Shown in pieces: positions 19,931 through 31,308 of a DNA stretch of 64,000 nucleotides. Under the pieces are notes generated by a model, which was given only the letters and a program-made list of their open reading frames with translations, did no database searches and had not been told where the DNA came from. This DNA comes from Stentor roeselii (lineage: Eukaryota; Ciliophora; Heterotrichea; Heterotrichida; Stentoridae): assembly GCA_006503475.1 (NCBI GenBank), contig RSEH01000199.1, positions 25,946-89,945 on the forward strand. Direction: 5' to 3'. The number at the start of each line of letters is the position of its first letter. Position 1 is the stretch's first letter. The position numbers were made by a program, and so were the translations under genes.

Positions 19931-22045
19931 ATGTCTGACAACTTTAGATCCTGTTTGTTTTGCAGTTCTCATAACTCAAAATTCTCATCATCAAGTATCA
20001 TGAAACACTTGAACACAGGACCGCATCACTCAATTTCCAAAATTTTCATGTTTAAAGACAAGATCGAATTAGCCTTTTTTCAAAAAAAGTCAAAATCAAC
20101 CAAATTCTATTTAATACAAACCAAAATATTAAACCATTCAACTTACATGAAAATGATTCAAGAACCCAACAATAACTCTGTTAAAATGAGAGAAATTTAC
20201 GAAAAAATAAATAATTTCATTGAGGAATGGTTGAATTTCATCAGTGATTTTGAAGGCAAAAAGCACTTCTATCAATCACAACTTGAAAGAATAGAAAGAA
20301 TAATGTCTCATAAATTAAAACTCGTGATTGACTACGAGTATTTTAAAGATTTTAATATTCAATCCCCAGAATTTTTAAATCAATTATACAAGAATTATTA
20401 TAGAAGCAGCTTTTGTAATAGAAAATTAATATCATCATTCATTGCTTACCCGTTGTGTGGGGTACTATTGGAGAACAATAAATATTTGATAGTTGGTTGT
20501 GGTGATTCAACAATAAAATGGATTAAATTAGAAAATAAGTCGATTTCGTTTACTCTTTGCCAGAATTCGCAAAGTAATACATTAACTCTTTATGATTTAG
20601 AAAGAAAGCTTATATCTTGCTGTGAAAATGGATCTATTTATGTTTGGAATATCCAAACAAAAAAGATAATTAAAACCATTAAAGATTATGAGTCTCCTCC
20701 AATTGAAGATTCTGATTTAAATTTAAACAAAACATTGTTTCTCACCTCCGATAAACTTCAAGTTATAAAAATTTGGATCCTAAACAGCTGGGAAAAAAAA
20801 TATATTTTTAGAGCTGAAGAATCTATTTACCCCATGTATGTCAGATTCTTACAATATGATACTTTTGCTAGTCTTTGTAACAACTATTTTGACCTTTACC
20901 TAGACGGAGAAGTAGTTCAAAGAGTTGCTTCTCTTGGAAAAGCGAGAAGAATCGATGTTTCCAAGAATAAATCATTTTTTATTTTACTGTTAATAGAAAA
21001 TTCGAGATTATGCAAAATTACGATGAACAATTTTGAGGTCGAAGAAATTACTAAGGATAATTGTAATGGATACCAAGAAATTAGACTAAGCAACTCAGAT
21101 AAATATTTGATAGCTTTACGAAAATTGAATGCATCAATTATAAACTTGGACACTAAAGCGATTGTTGAAGTAATAATAATTCCAAATATCATCATTCCTT
21201 TTGCTTTAGGATATTGTGAATTTTTATTAGTCAATCAATACTATAGCTTACAATACATAGAGAATGTGCCAAATATTGTAATTAGAACATTTAAAGCAAA
21301 TTTTAATATTTATGATGCTGAAAAATACGAAATTGATAAAAGAGCTGGAATCATCCATCTATTAAACTATGAAAGCTATATTACTTTCAATATAATTACA
21401 AAATCAATCACAAGATATAAATCAAACCATTTTTCATCTATATCTTTGGTTCCTTCAAGCGGTGCAGTAATATTAGGAAATGAATTAGGAGATGTTATAA
21501 TAAAAATTAGAAATCATGAAAAACAAATTTTTACATTCAATTGCATAATAAACATGATGAGAGAATCATATCTGAATAATAATCAGAAAATTCCTACTTT
21601 TTTCGAATTACAAGCTTCAGAGACTTCTAGTTCTAGAGTTTCTCATTCTGAAAAGTACCTCGCACTAGGGTTTAGATATGGGTTAGTAGTTATTCTTAAT
21701 CTAGAGACTGAATCAGTTCATGACTTTTATTTATATGATTTAGAATTTATTACCACGATTTACTTTTCTCAATCAGATAGATTCATAGTAAGTAATTGCA
21801 GATCGGGGTTGATGTGTATTTATAATATCGAATCAAAATCAAAATTATGTTTTAAAAAAGAAACGCAAAGATGGATGATCAGAGTGATATTAAGTTTGGA
21901 TGAAAGGTATTTATTATATCTTTTTAGGAGTCGTGTCATTAACATTTATGATACCTTAACACAAAATTATTCCAAGTATCTAGAAAGTCAGATTGATGAA
22001 AATCACTTACATATCGATGATATTAAAAGATTGATGAAGAAGTAG
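19931..22045 (+). CDS. Large WD40-like protein with N-terminal Cys/His head
   Basis: A single exon of 704 residues, AT-rich in codon use. The N-terminus has a possible zinc-binding cluster (CLFCSSHNSK followed by KHLNTGPHH), then a predicted helical region of about 100 residues. From about residue 165 to the end come degenerate WD40-like blades (LISCCENGSIYVWNIQ, YLALGFRYGLVVILNLET, FIVSNCRSGLMCIYNI), perhaps enough for two propellers. No signal peptide or membrane helix. Function unknown, presumably a scaffold. ATG 19931 follows TATATAATTTAGAAT. The stop is TAG. Confidence 0.75.
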   Translation: MSDNFRSCLFCSSHNSKFSSSSIMKHLNTGPHHSISKIFMFKDKIELAFFQKKSKSTKFYLIQTKILNHSTYMKMIQEPNNNSVKMREIYEKINNFIEEWLNFISDFEGKKHFYQSQLERIERIMSHKLKLVIDYEYFKDFNIQSPEFLNQLYKNYYRSSFCNRKLISSFIAYPLCGVLLENNKYLIVGCGDSTIKWIKLENKSISFTLCQNSQSNTLTLYDLERKLISCCENGSIYVWNIQTKKIIKTIKDYESPPIEDSDLNLNKTLFLTSDKLQVIKIWILNSWEKKYIFRAEESIYPMYVRFLQYDTFASLCNNYFDLYLDGEVVQRVASLGKARRIDVSKNKSFFILLLIENSRLCKITMNNFEVEEITKDNCNGYQEIRLSNSDKYLIALRKLNASIINLDTKAIVEVIIIPNIIIPFALGYCEFLLVNQYYSLQYIENVPNIVIRTFKANFNIYDAEKYEIDKRAGIIHLLNYESYITFNIITKSITRYKSNHFSSISLVPSSGAVILGNELGDVIIKIRNHEKQIFTFNCIINMMRESYLNNNQKIPTFFELQASETSSSRVSHSEKYLALGFRYGLVVILNLETESVHDFYLYDLEFITTIYFSQSDRFIVSNCRSGLMCIYNIESKSKLCFKKETQRWMIRVILSLDERYLLYLFRSRVINIYDTLTQNYSKYLESQIDENHLHIDDIKRLMKK

Positions 22046-22906
22046 ATAAAGAACTTAATAATTATAGAATTGATTAAAATTATATAATAGTTTATAGGAG
22101 CATCATAATAAATCAATTTGTTATTAGGTTGATAGGTAAATACTATAAAATCAGATTAATGTATTGCTTAAAATTCCGTATAAATGAGATGATAAATCTG
22201 TTAGATTCAGTTTTTATCAATTAAAAGCTTTTATAAATAAATTTATTATTTGTACTTCCCTATATTTTTAATTCCACATCCAATTTTTCATGTATTTGAA
22301 TAATGGAAGTTTAATTTTCGGTTTGTAGCTATAAGTGCATGAGCCTCTAATGAAAAATAATTCGAAATTTTGGATTTAGTTAAAATGTGAATTTATAACA
22401 ATAGTGATTAAAGCTCTCAAGATGCATTTTATTACTAATTTGTTTATTAAAATATCAATCAACTAAGGAATCTATTCTTTTAAAAAAATTTATGTGGGAT
22501 ATATTACATGTTGTAATAATCCTCTTTTATTTGGTTATAGAATTAAAATATTATGTGATTTAATGTTAAGATTTCCTAAATAGTAAAATAGATTTGATTG
22601 TAAATTAAGCAGTGATGTCTTAATGGTCATTAGTATTCTATTTCAACTATCTAAAACGGGTTATTCCAAAGTTTATATTAAAGATCTTATTACTAAATGG
22701 AAAAAATTCTTGAAATTGAAATCTTTATGATGAAAAGTATTCTAATGAGAACTGATGAAAATTAAACTTTTTGATACAATCAATTTATTCACCTCATCAA
22801 TTTTAATCAATTAGTGTTTGATGACAATAATTTAGATTAGCCGATTGAATCATTAGGTATTAATCCATCATTCATTCATCTCTTTCTGATTAAAGGTAGT
22901 GATTAT
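22046..22906. other. AT-rich interval, no gene seen
   Basis: Between the WD40 gene and the 3' end of the B-box gene remnant. Frames are closed by frequent stops and I recognise no motif on either strand. Confidence 0.5.
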
Positions 22907-24793
22907 TCAGATTATCTTATGTTCAAGAACTAAATAAAGAATGATTTGATTATAAAATATCAAAGTGAGAAAATGCCTTGATAATTCTATTTTGAATCTA
23001 GAATTTAAACCCATAGTAATTAAAAACAGGCGAATATAACTAATCTAAATTAACCAATAACCTGCTAATATCATATGAACGCATTCAGGGTATATTTTCT
23101 TCCATATTCTTGCCTCGATACAATCATGAAAATCACTTAATTCTTGTGTCCCAGAACTTCGGTTCCAGACTTCTACTAAATTTCTGATACAGACTAAATA
23201 TAAGATACTTAAGGTTTTTTTATCCCCTTTCTTGCAGCTTGCAGCTTCAATCATGTAATCTTGTTTAACCTTTACCATAACCTTCAATAACTGATACAAT
23301 CTAAATCAAATTTTACAAAAAAAAGCAAATTTTCCATCATCAGTAAACAACAACTCTTCATAAACTTCATCAACTTCTTGAGAGTTTCGATTGCAACCTT
23401 TGACAATAAAGTTCTTTTTTTCTTCAGTAGTCATCTTAAGATTTGCTAAATTTTTAAAACCTTTTTGAAATTCCATCTTGAAATCATTTGAGATTAAATT
23501 GATTTGCTCTATTTTTTCAAATTTTGACTGAAAAAGTTCAATTTCATTTGACTTATCTTTCTCTATCTCATTTGATTGAAAATCAATAATTTCAGTTTCT
23601 TTAATTTCATTTGTTTTAAGCTGATCTGACTTAACTTTAGTATCTTCTAATTTGATAGTCTCTGGTTCAATTGATTTCTCAGGTTTAACCTTTGAATAGT
23701 CATCTGAATATCTCTGACTTATTGATGGTGATTTTTGAAAGGTTGCTATTGTTGAAAAAAAATCCTTGGAGTTAAGAAATGATTTAGAAGATTTCCTTGA
23801 TTTTTTTTCATTTTCTTTATAGAATTTTATATTTTTTTTATTGATCAAAATTGAGCTTATATCCAAGGAACTTCTATCTTTCAAAGGAATTTTTTTATAT
23901 TTTGAATTTTTATTTTTTAATTCCTCAATATTAATCAAGTCGGATATTCTTTTTTCCTGCTCTTCTATCCAAGATTTAACGTTATTCACCTGCTCCTTGA
24001 TTTCCTTATTAGAGATTTTTCCATTTGATATACGCCACAATTTCTCAATACCTTTATAAATTTCTAACTTTTCTTTAACGAACTCAATCAAAATTTTATC
24101 TCTTTTCGTTCTTTTATCTGAAGGAATTGTTTCTAATTCAGTTAAGTCTTTCACAAGTTCTTCTATTTTTTTTAAGACTTTCACTATTTTTCGTTCAATT
24201 TTAAGTTGAGTTCGTTTTTTCTTGTCTCGCTCCTTAAGAAAAGAGATATCTGACTTATTAGTGAAATTTTTCATCATTATTTCATTTTGCCAACGAATGT
24301 GGAGCATTTTCTTTTCCCATTTTGATAATACTGATTCTGCATCTTCAGGTTCATTTTTGGAAGTTTCTTTATTTTCAGAGGGGTCTTTGGTCAAACATGA
24401 CGTGGAATGGTTCGAGTCTTCTGAAGAAGGGTCGTAGTTCTTGATAAGAAATAAAAAATTTTCACTGTTAAATACAAACATTTTGAAATCTGAGATATCT
24501 TCACAATTTTGATAAATATTTACAATTTTGATTACTGTTTCAGAGCAAACTTCCTTCATTTTTTCAAAGACTTCTCTGCCTTCTTCAGCTAACATTACAT
24601 TCGATCGTTGTATCTGTGAGTTAAAAGTATATTCAATAATGACTTGAGGCTTTTTATCCTTTAAATTTCTCAGATGATGATTGGTTTGGTTTCTGTGCTC
24701 ATATGAATGAAATGAACATAAAGATACTGGATCCTGATGAGATTCGCAGATGGTCTCGATTTTTTCACTGCAACCTTTAACATGGCAAGACAT
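22907..24793 (-). CDS. B-box/coiled-coil protein with interrupted 3' part
   Basis: The intact part runs from ATG 24793 (MSCHVKGCSEK, after TTATAAAA) to a TGA at 23306-23308, 495 residues. It has an N-terminal Cys/His B-box-like zinc motif (CHVKGC...CESHQDPVSLCSFHS), a long Lys/Glu coiled coil and an acidic disordered region. It ends at what looks like the first strand of a WD40 blade (FTDDGKFAFF). Beyond the TGA the same frame stays open to 23055 (with VEVWNRSSGTQELSDF). A probable 15-nt intron at 23040-23054 extends it to 22907. So the gene either ends at the TGA, or is a B-box/WD40 gene whose 3' half is decaying. The intact B-box/WD40 gene at 44981-46795 shows the complete layout. Confidence 0.6.
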
Positions 24794-25543
24794 TTTTATA
24801 ACCATAAAAATAGCCCCCTTGAATATGATAAAAATTAAGTAAACTTCAAGTCTGTTTGGAGGTGAATCAATTACAATGACTTGAAAAGATATCAAGACAC
24901 AGAGAGTGACATAAAGAATGATTTAAAGAAGGATTGACACTAAAATTACAGTATTTAATTTCTTTCCAGAAATGATGATTCACTGATTGATTAAGTTTGC
25001 CTCTGAAAAGTCTTAAGTATAATAAACGAAATCTATGAATTTTTGATGGATCAAGCATACTTTCATTTAAATATATCAGGTAAAGAGATATCTAATTCGT
25101 AAGATTGAATTTATCGATTCAGTTAAATATTATGAGAAAATAATTGAAGAAATTACTAAATAACCAAATAATGAGAGACAATGAACTTTGGAAAATAATT
25201 TGAGTTAGATCTCTTACTATAGCTAGTACCTTTAATGTCACTAAACAATATTCTCTTTATAAAATATTTTAATTATAACTATTATGAAGTAGTAATAATA
25301 TCGATGATAGTTTAACAGATGAGATTGGCATCATTTCATATTCAATTATATTTATCTTTGTGAAATATCCAATAAAGGTTTTATTAAATCACTTTCAATT
25401 AGATCTTTGAGAAAATTCAAGCTCAATTTAAATTTTTCACAGAATAAAGTATCAAGTTACTTATTAGAAATGATTCAATACATATATATTATGCTGTAAA
25501 GTGGATTATATTTTAAGTACCTAACTAATCATTCTTCTTTCAT
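24794..25543. other. AT-rich interval, one weak frame
   Basis: On the minus strand 24867-25058 is open from an ATG (MLDPSKIHRFRLLYLRL) for 63 codons and overlaps the 5' flank of the B-box gene. It has no recognised motif and may be chance. Nothing else seen. Confidence 0.4.
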
Positions 25544-27835
25544 TTAAACCACATGATCGATTCTTTCACCATCAAAATCATTTTTATTTGATTTTTTCTG
25601 CTTGCCAGTATCAACTTGTGAAAATGTTTTGAATTCTTCTTTGACATCTCTTTCAGAAAATTGCAAGTCAGTAAAATCCTCAGCATTCTCATGATAAACC
25701 AAAAATTTGCTCTCTTTCTTATGAATAATACTCAAAGCAATAAAACTATAAAAACTTTGCATTAAACTCACATCCAACACTGAAAAAATAACGAAATTCC
25801 AAGTCCAATACTCAGAAAACGTGATACAAAACTCAAAAAAAACTAAAAAAATCACTCCACCCGCAACAATGGCAATGAAAACATCAAAAGCCGCAGAAAA
25901 TACCCTCAAGCGACGATCTCCAAACGCATAAAACCTTAAAAAAAAAGCAGGAACAATAAAAACTTGAGCCAAAGTCCATCCAACAGCCCCTTTATTGATT
26001 TGAACCTGATAACAATCAATAAAGCTCTTTTCATGTCTTTCTAAAGAAGAATCAAAATAAGCACAAAAAGCGCCAATTAAAGCAAAAATTAAAATTTCAG
26101 ATGAAAAAAATTGTAAAGAAATCAAAATTCTTTGATTTTTTGGTTGTTTTATTAAAAGTCCTGTTAATGGATAGATTTTTATGAATTTTCTCCAAAATCC
26201 TGAATATTCGAATTCCTCATCTTTTAGGATTTTTCTGTCAGATAAACTGAAGAAAATTAATGAAAAAAACATGAAAAATGTTAGGATTGAAAGGCAGGAT
26301 AAAGGACCAGCTTTGATCATGCATGAAGCTGTTGTTATATTGAATGATTCACTTGTATAATTGATACATGTTGAGCAGTTTATTTGGAGTTGGAATGAAC
26401 CTGATTTTGGAATTATCAGGTCATTTATGGTAGCTTCTCCGTTTTTTAAGGTGAATTTTTTACTTTTTCCTTTTAGTTTGGTTGAAGGATCGACGGTTAT
26501 AAAAAAGTTTAGAGGTTTTTTTGGGATTAGGTTAGAATACAAGTTATCAGTGATGCGGATTTTGAATTTAAATGATTCTCTGGTATTGCTTGGGAAGGAA
26601 TCTTCATCTCTATCAATTTCTATGTAATTAGGGTAAACATGTATTCCTTGGTTAATATCAAGATGATTATAATCTTGGGTAACATTATGATATATTTTAT
26701 AATAAAAATATCCAACTTCTGTCAGGTAAACGGTCTTTTGAAACTGTCCTTTATTTGTGATAACTTGAAATCTTGATTTTTCATTTAAAAATGATCTGTA
26801 ATATGTTAAATTTATGTAATCCACATAAAGATTATCGTCCTCTCCATATATTTTAGTCGTGAGAATAGCATCAGTGAAGCAAGGCGCACTGTTAATATGA
26901 AACTTAGATTCGATTCTATGTACTTTATTCTTCACAGTAATTACTTGAGTTGAGTATGCAGAATCGTATCCGTAAGCATTAGCAACTACCCTAAAAGTTC
27001 CTGAAGATATTATTTTAAAAAAGTCTGAAATCACAGTTAAAGATCCAGTTTTCTTTAAATCAGGTGGGGATGTTCTAACTCCTGAACAGCCACTATAAGC
27101 ACATTCCAAACTGATACTTACTTCAACATTTTCCATAGAGCCAGTTGAAACTTTCAAGTTTACCATTTCATCACTCAAATAAATTCGAGATTCAAAAGAA
27201 GTGATAATTTTTAATTGTTTTTGTTTTACCTTAACATTGACAAAAGTATTTAATCCAGTTATTTTATCTCTTACTTGTAATTTATAATTCCCTGAGTAAA
27301 GAAAATTCCAGTTTCCTGTATATGTTCCACTTTCAGCGATAACAGAAGAACTTAATTCACTTGATGAAATCATGAGTTCAACTGAATCACTCCAATTGAT
27401 ATTGAATTGATCCATTATTTCCACTGATAATGGAATATTTGTTTGTGACATCACTGTATTTGGAAAGAATATCAAAATATTCTCGATTGCTTTAACTATT
27501 GGTATTGATTCTGAATATGAGGATGATATTAGTTCTGATGAATTTTGATGACTTGAAGTTGCGTTTATTTGGAATGATCCTTGCGATTTGAATCGCAGGT
27601 TATTGAAGGTTGCATGGTTGCTTATTAAGAGACTTTTTAGATCTCCTTCTAAACCTAAAGGGAGAGACGATAAGGTGATCTCGGCATCTTCATCTGAGCA
27701 ATATACTGATAATGAGAATTTATTTTGAGTGCTATTAGGCTAAGTGATTAGTACTGTTATTGGAATTAAGATTTTTAACTCAGATCTTACGATTTGAATC
27801 AGGAAGGAATATTCTAGCAGGTAGATCAATTTCAT
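25544..27835 (-). CDS. Large-ectodomain multi-pass membrane protein, family member 1
   Basis: About 758 residues after removing a 15-nt intron at 27740-27754 (GTACTAATCACTTAG). The start ATG 27835 encodes a signal-like peptide (MKLIYLLEYSFLIQIVRS). Then come about 430 residues of beta-rich, Ig/Big-like repeats with paired cysteines. A Cys-containing hinge (SCMIKAGPLSC) leads to the first of about five membrane helices. Hallmarks of the tail are HPLTG followed by PKNRR, a LIGA helix, YFDSS, and a GWTLAQVFIVPAFFLRFY helix. The C-terminus is short, charged and cytosolic. It is 146 nt from paralogue 2 on the same strand. I do not recognise a named family; a cell-surface receptor or adhesion role is inference from topology. 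Confidence 0.8.
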
Positions 27836-27857
27836 ATTGATTAATATTAGAGCTATT

Positions 27858-27872
27858 TTTATAGGAAAAATG
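27858..27872 (-). promoter_or_regulatory. Family promoter motif CATTTTTCCTATAAA
   Basis: This 15-nt motif lies 22 nt upstream of the start codon of family member 1. The same sequence occurs upstream of members 2, 3 and 5. It is conserved while surrounding non-coding sequence is not, so it is a candidate core promoter. Confidence 0.65.
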
Positions 27873-27981
27873 TATTTCAATGTTCCACTTTTATGAGATA
27901 AATCAACAGAAATATATAAAACATAGATTATTAATCAAATCTTATCTCTAATTATTTCTAATCAATAAACTACTAATTACC

Positions 27982-30260
27982 TTAGATATTATGATCAATT
28001 TTATCGCTTACATATAGTTGCTTTTCATCAGCTTTCTGAGGTGAATTTTTGTTCTCCGACTTACATTCTCTCTCAGAAACTTGCAACTCCTCAGTAGAAT
28101 CAGGAACTTTTTCAATATCCTTGAAAAAAAATGTCTCTTTATAATGAATTATCAAAACAGCGCCAACTGAATAAAAACTCTGAGAAAATAAGATATCAAC
28201 TAAAGCAAAAATTATAAAAACGATTGACCAATAAGTTGAAAATCTTACACAATTATTTATACAGATCCCTGAAATAATACTAATCGAAAGGAACACCGCA
28301 AAAATATTAACAAAAAATGAGTATTTTACGAATTTTTCATATCCAATCGAATAAAACCGTAAAATAAACGATGGAATAATAATCACTTGTGCAAGAAAGA
28401 ATCCTATTGCTCCTTTTCGTAGGTGATTATTATAGTCTTTATTGAAACTTTTAGAATATCTTTCTTTAGATGAATCAAAGTAAGTGAAAAACGCTCCAAT
28501 CAGTGAAAATATCAAAAAAGTAGAGGAAAATAAATGCAAAGATGATAAAATTCTTCTGTTTTTTGGCTGGCGGATAAAAATCCCTGTTAATGGATGAATG
28601 TGCAAAAATTTGTAGAATAATTCAGATATTTTTCTTTCTTTATATTTTTCGGTTTTTCTGTCTAAAAAGAAAAAGAGAGTAGATAAAGACACCATAAAAA
28701 ATAAAATAAATGAAATGCAGCAAATAGGCCCTGTTCTTATAGTGCAAGATGCTGAGCTTATTTTAACACTATATATGGTGTATATTTGGCAGGTAGGACA
28801 ATTTATTTTTATTCGATAATTGCCTGGCTTTGAAATAACAAGGTTGTTAACTTTTGCTTTACCATCTTTTGTTGTTATGAAACTATTACCTTCTCTAAAT
28901 TCTACTTCAGGATAAATACTAATTTTTAAAACGACTGGGTATTTTGAAAGATAGCCTCCATAATCTTTAACAGATATTTCAAAAATAAAAGATTCTCTAT
29001 CATTTTTCGGTAGCCAATCTTCGTCATAATCTAAAGTTATTAAATTTTCTGTTAAGTCAACTGTCTCTGAATAAAACCGATTATAATCAATATAAATCAT
29101 AAAATAATTGTAAAAAAATGTTGAATAATCGTAATTTAATCTTGTAAAATAAACATTTATCTTTGCAACCCCTGAATATGAAATCGCGTAAAAGTAATTT
29201 GAAGTATATATTTCTGTGATAATAATAGATTGGGTATATTTATCTAATTCGTTATCAGAATCATAAACTTTTATTTTCAAAGTAATTTCAGTAAAGCAAG
29301 AAGTTATATCTCTATCGAAATCAGTATCAATCCTTAAAATATAATTTGTCGCTCTACTTGAAGACTTTGATAAAACAACTGGGTATCCATCAGCACTAGC
29401 TTGAAACTGAAAAAAACCTGATGAGTTTAAAAAAAATCCTTAAATATCACAACTCCAGACCCCTTTTCAATTAATTTATCCAAATAAGGTCCCATTTCAT
29501 ATTTCCTCAATGCTACTCCAAAGCAGTTTTCAAGACACGAAAGCATTAATGTAACCTCAACAACATCTTCATTTCCAGTGTCCACTTTGACTGTAATCGG
29601 CAAAGAGCTATTAATTTTGATATGATTAAATTCAGAATAAATTTCTAATCTTTTTTCATTAACCCTAACAAATTTTTGACTCATCACACCACTATCCTTA
29701 TCTTTTACTTCAATTGTAACGAAGCCTATCTGATCAAAAATTAAATATTCTTGTAATAGGCCATTAACTATAATAATATCAAAATTAACTTGTTTATATG
29801 AGAGATTAATTGAAACATTATCAACCCAATTGTTTTTAAATTGATCTTTTATAGAAATTTTAAGAGAATGAGTCGTGTTCATCATCACTTCTTCAGGGAA
29901 GTCTATTAATATGTTTTTCTCTGCTTCTAATACTGTTATTATTTCAGATGAAAATGATGAAAAAGATGAATTTAATGGATTTGATTTTGCAGTGATTTTA
30001 TATGTTCCTTTGTACAAGAACCTTAAATCGGTTATCTCGAATTTAGCTTTTTTCACTTGGTTTACAAGAGTTCCTATCAGACCTAAAGGCTCTGATGAAA
30101 GAATTATCTCTGAATCTTCTAAAGAGCAGAAAATTGTAGCTGAGAAAATGTTTTGATTTGTTTTGGGCTAAGTGGCGAATACTGGATTTATTATGAGACT
30201 AACGGAAGAAAATATCATTTGGGTGAGAGAGGAAGCTAAAAGAAAGCGAATACATCCCAT
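27982..30260 (-). CDS. Large-ectodomain multi-pass membrane protein, family member 2 (frameshifted)
   Basis: A paralogue of its neighbour. ATG 30260 gives a signal-like peptide (MGCIRFLLASSLTQMIFSS). A 15-nt intron at 30168-30182 (GTATTCGCCACTTAG) is at the same site as in members 1 and 5. The ectodomain frame runs to 29427 and is lost at a run of eight T (sense strand, 29429-29436). One extra T would restore a continuous frame into the rest of the gene (27982-29280 and just upstream), matching the paralogues (VIFKDFF then LNSSG). The tail has the family marks HPLTG, PKNRR, LIGA, YFDSS and FLAQVIIIPSFILRFYS. Either a pseudogene, a sequencing error in the homopolymer, or a slippage site. Confidence 0.7.
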
Positions 30261-30284
30261 ACTGTTATAAATTTAGCATAAATT

Positions 30285-30299
30285 TTTATAGGAAAAATG
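30285..30299 (-). promoter_or_regulatory. Family promoter motif CATTTTTCCTATAAA
   Basis: Identical motif 24 nt upstream of the start codon of family member 2, as seen for members 1, 3 and 5. Confidence 0.65.
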
Positions 30300-30923
30300 A
30301 TATAAAGTTCCATATTTTAGATTATTTTTGAGCTAGATGATACATATTATGGCAAAAGTTTAAATTTTTTTGATATTTATCTACCCTTTAATTAATGTCT
30401 ATTAAATAATCCCTTAAATGATATAATTTTATTTTTGAGAACAATCTTTAAAGATTTAAGAAATAAATCTTTTATGCATTCAACTAACAATAATTTCACT
30501 TTAAGTAATCACTATTCAATGAATATAGTTATTTTTGGAATACCTGAATAGACTGGAACTTTTGATATATAATAACTACATCTATAATTATGAGTGACAA
30601 AGCTTAAAAATTGTAATTAACGAGTGTGATTAAACTATTTATTTTTCTAAAAAAGTTGAAAATATAATAGATAGCTGAAGGTGATTGATTTTTAAGTCTG
30701 ATTATATAGAATATTACAGAATAGAGCCTATTCTGATAATTTATTAATCTGAAATCTTATATTACAGATTTTGTTCAAATCTAATACTTGAAAAAATTAC
30801 CGATATAATTAAATCAGCTTAATAAACCAATTATCCAATTACACTTTTCATCAAATAATAAATCTGGGTTATTTTCATAATAACTTTTAAAATATAGATG
30901 AATATAAATAAATATTAGAAAAA
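30300..30923. other. AT-rich intergenic interval
   Basis: Between the diverging family member 2 and the E2 gene. No open frame, motif or repeat was recognised. Confidence 0.5.
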
Positions 30924-31268
30924 ATGAGTTCACGGGTACTGATTAAGTTGAAAGATCTTTGCGAATCAAAACCTCGAAATGGCACTTTTTTTATTTTCGG
31001 TGATAGTTTGACTGAATTTGAAGGATATTTTATTGGGCCTATAAATTCTCCCTATGAAGGAGGGTTCTTCAAAACATTATGGTCATTGCCGAAGGATTAT
31101 CCTTTCCAGCCACCTAAGATAACTTTTGAAACAAGAGTATTTCACCCGAATATCAGTGAAGATGGAAAAATAGCATGTAGTGTACTTGATTACGAATGGA
31201 GTCCAGCAATTGTAGCTTATGATCTTACCCTATTGCACATTTGTTCATTTCTGGATAATCCTGTATGA
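30924..31268 (+). pseudogene. Ubiquitin-conjugating enzyme E2, 5' segment of split gene
   Basis: Encodes the first ~110 residues of a UBC fold: N-terminal helix, EGYFIGPINSPYEGG, YPFQPPKITF, the HPN motif in VFHPNISEDGKIACS, and WSPA before the cross-over helix. E2s carry ubiquitin as a thioester for transfer to substrates. The frame stops at FLDNPV-TGA, just where the final two helices should begin. Those helices are found about 2 kb downstream at 33240-33368, so the gene is split by an insertion. The expected catalytic Cys position (ICLDxL in typical E2s) reads IACSVL, with Cys shifted by one residue, so activity is doubtful even if rejoined. ATG 30924 follows ATTAGAAAAA. Confidence 0.85.
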
Positions 31269-31288
31269 GGTTTAATATTGAGATACCC

Positions 31289-31308
31289 GAGATCATTAGG
31301 TTCAATAA
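31289..31308 (+). repeat. Left imperfect terminal inverted repeat
   Basis: GAGATCATTAGGTTCAATAA pairs with 33188-33209 on the other strand, with one substitution and a few inserted bases. The ten bases GGTTCAATAA are identical. Confidence 0.5.

Noticed and set aside
23301-23316. 16-nt intron GTAAAATTTGATTTAG in the B-box gene
   Set aside because: Removing it gives an early stop; A is at position 11 rather than 10. Kept only as a possibility in the finding.
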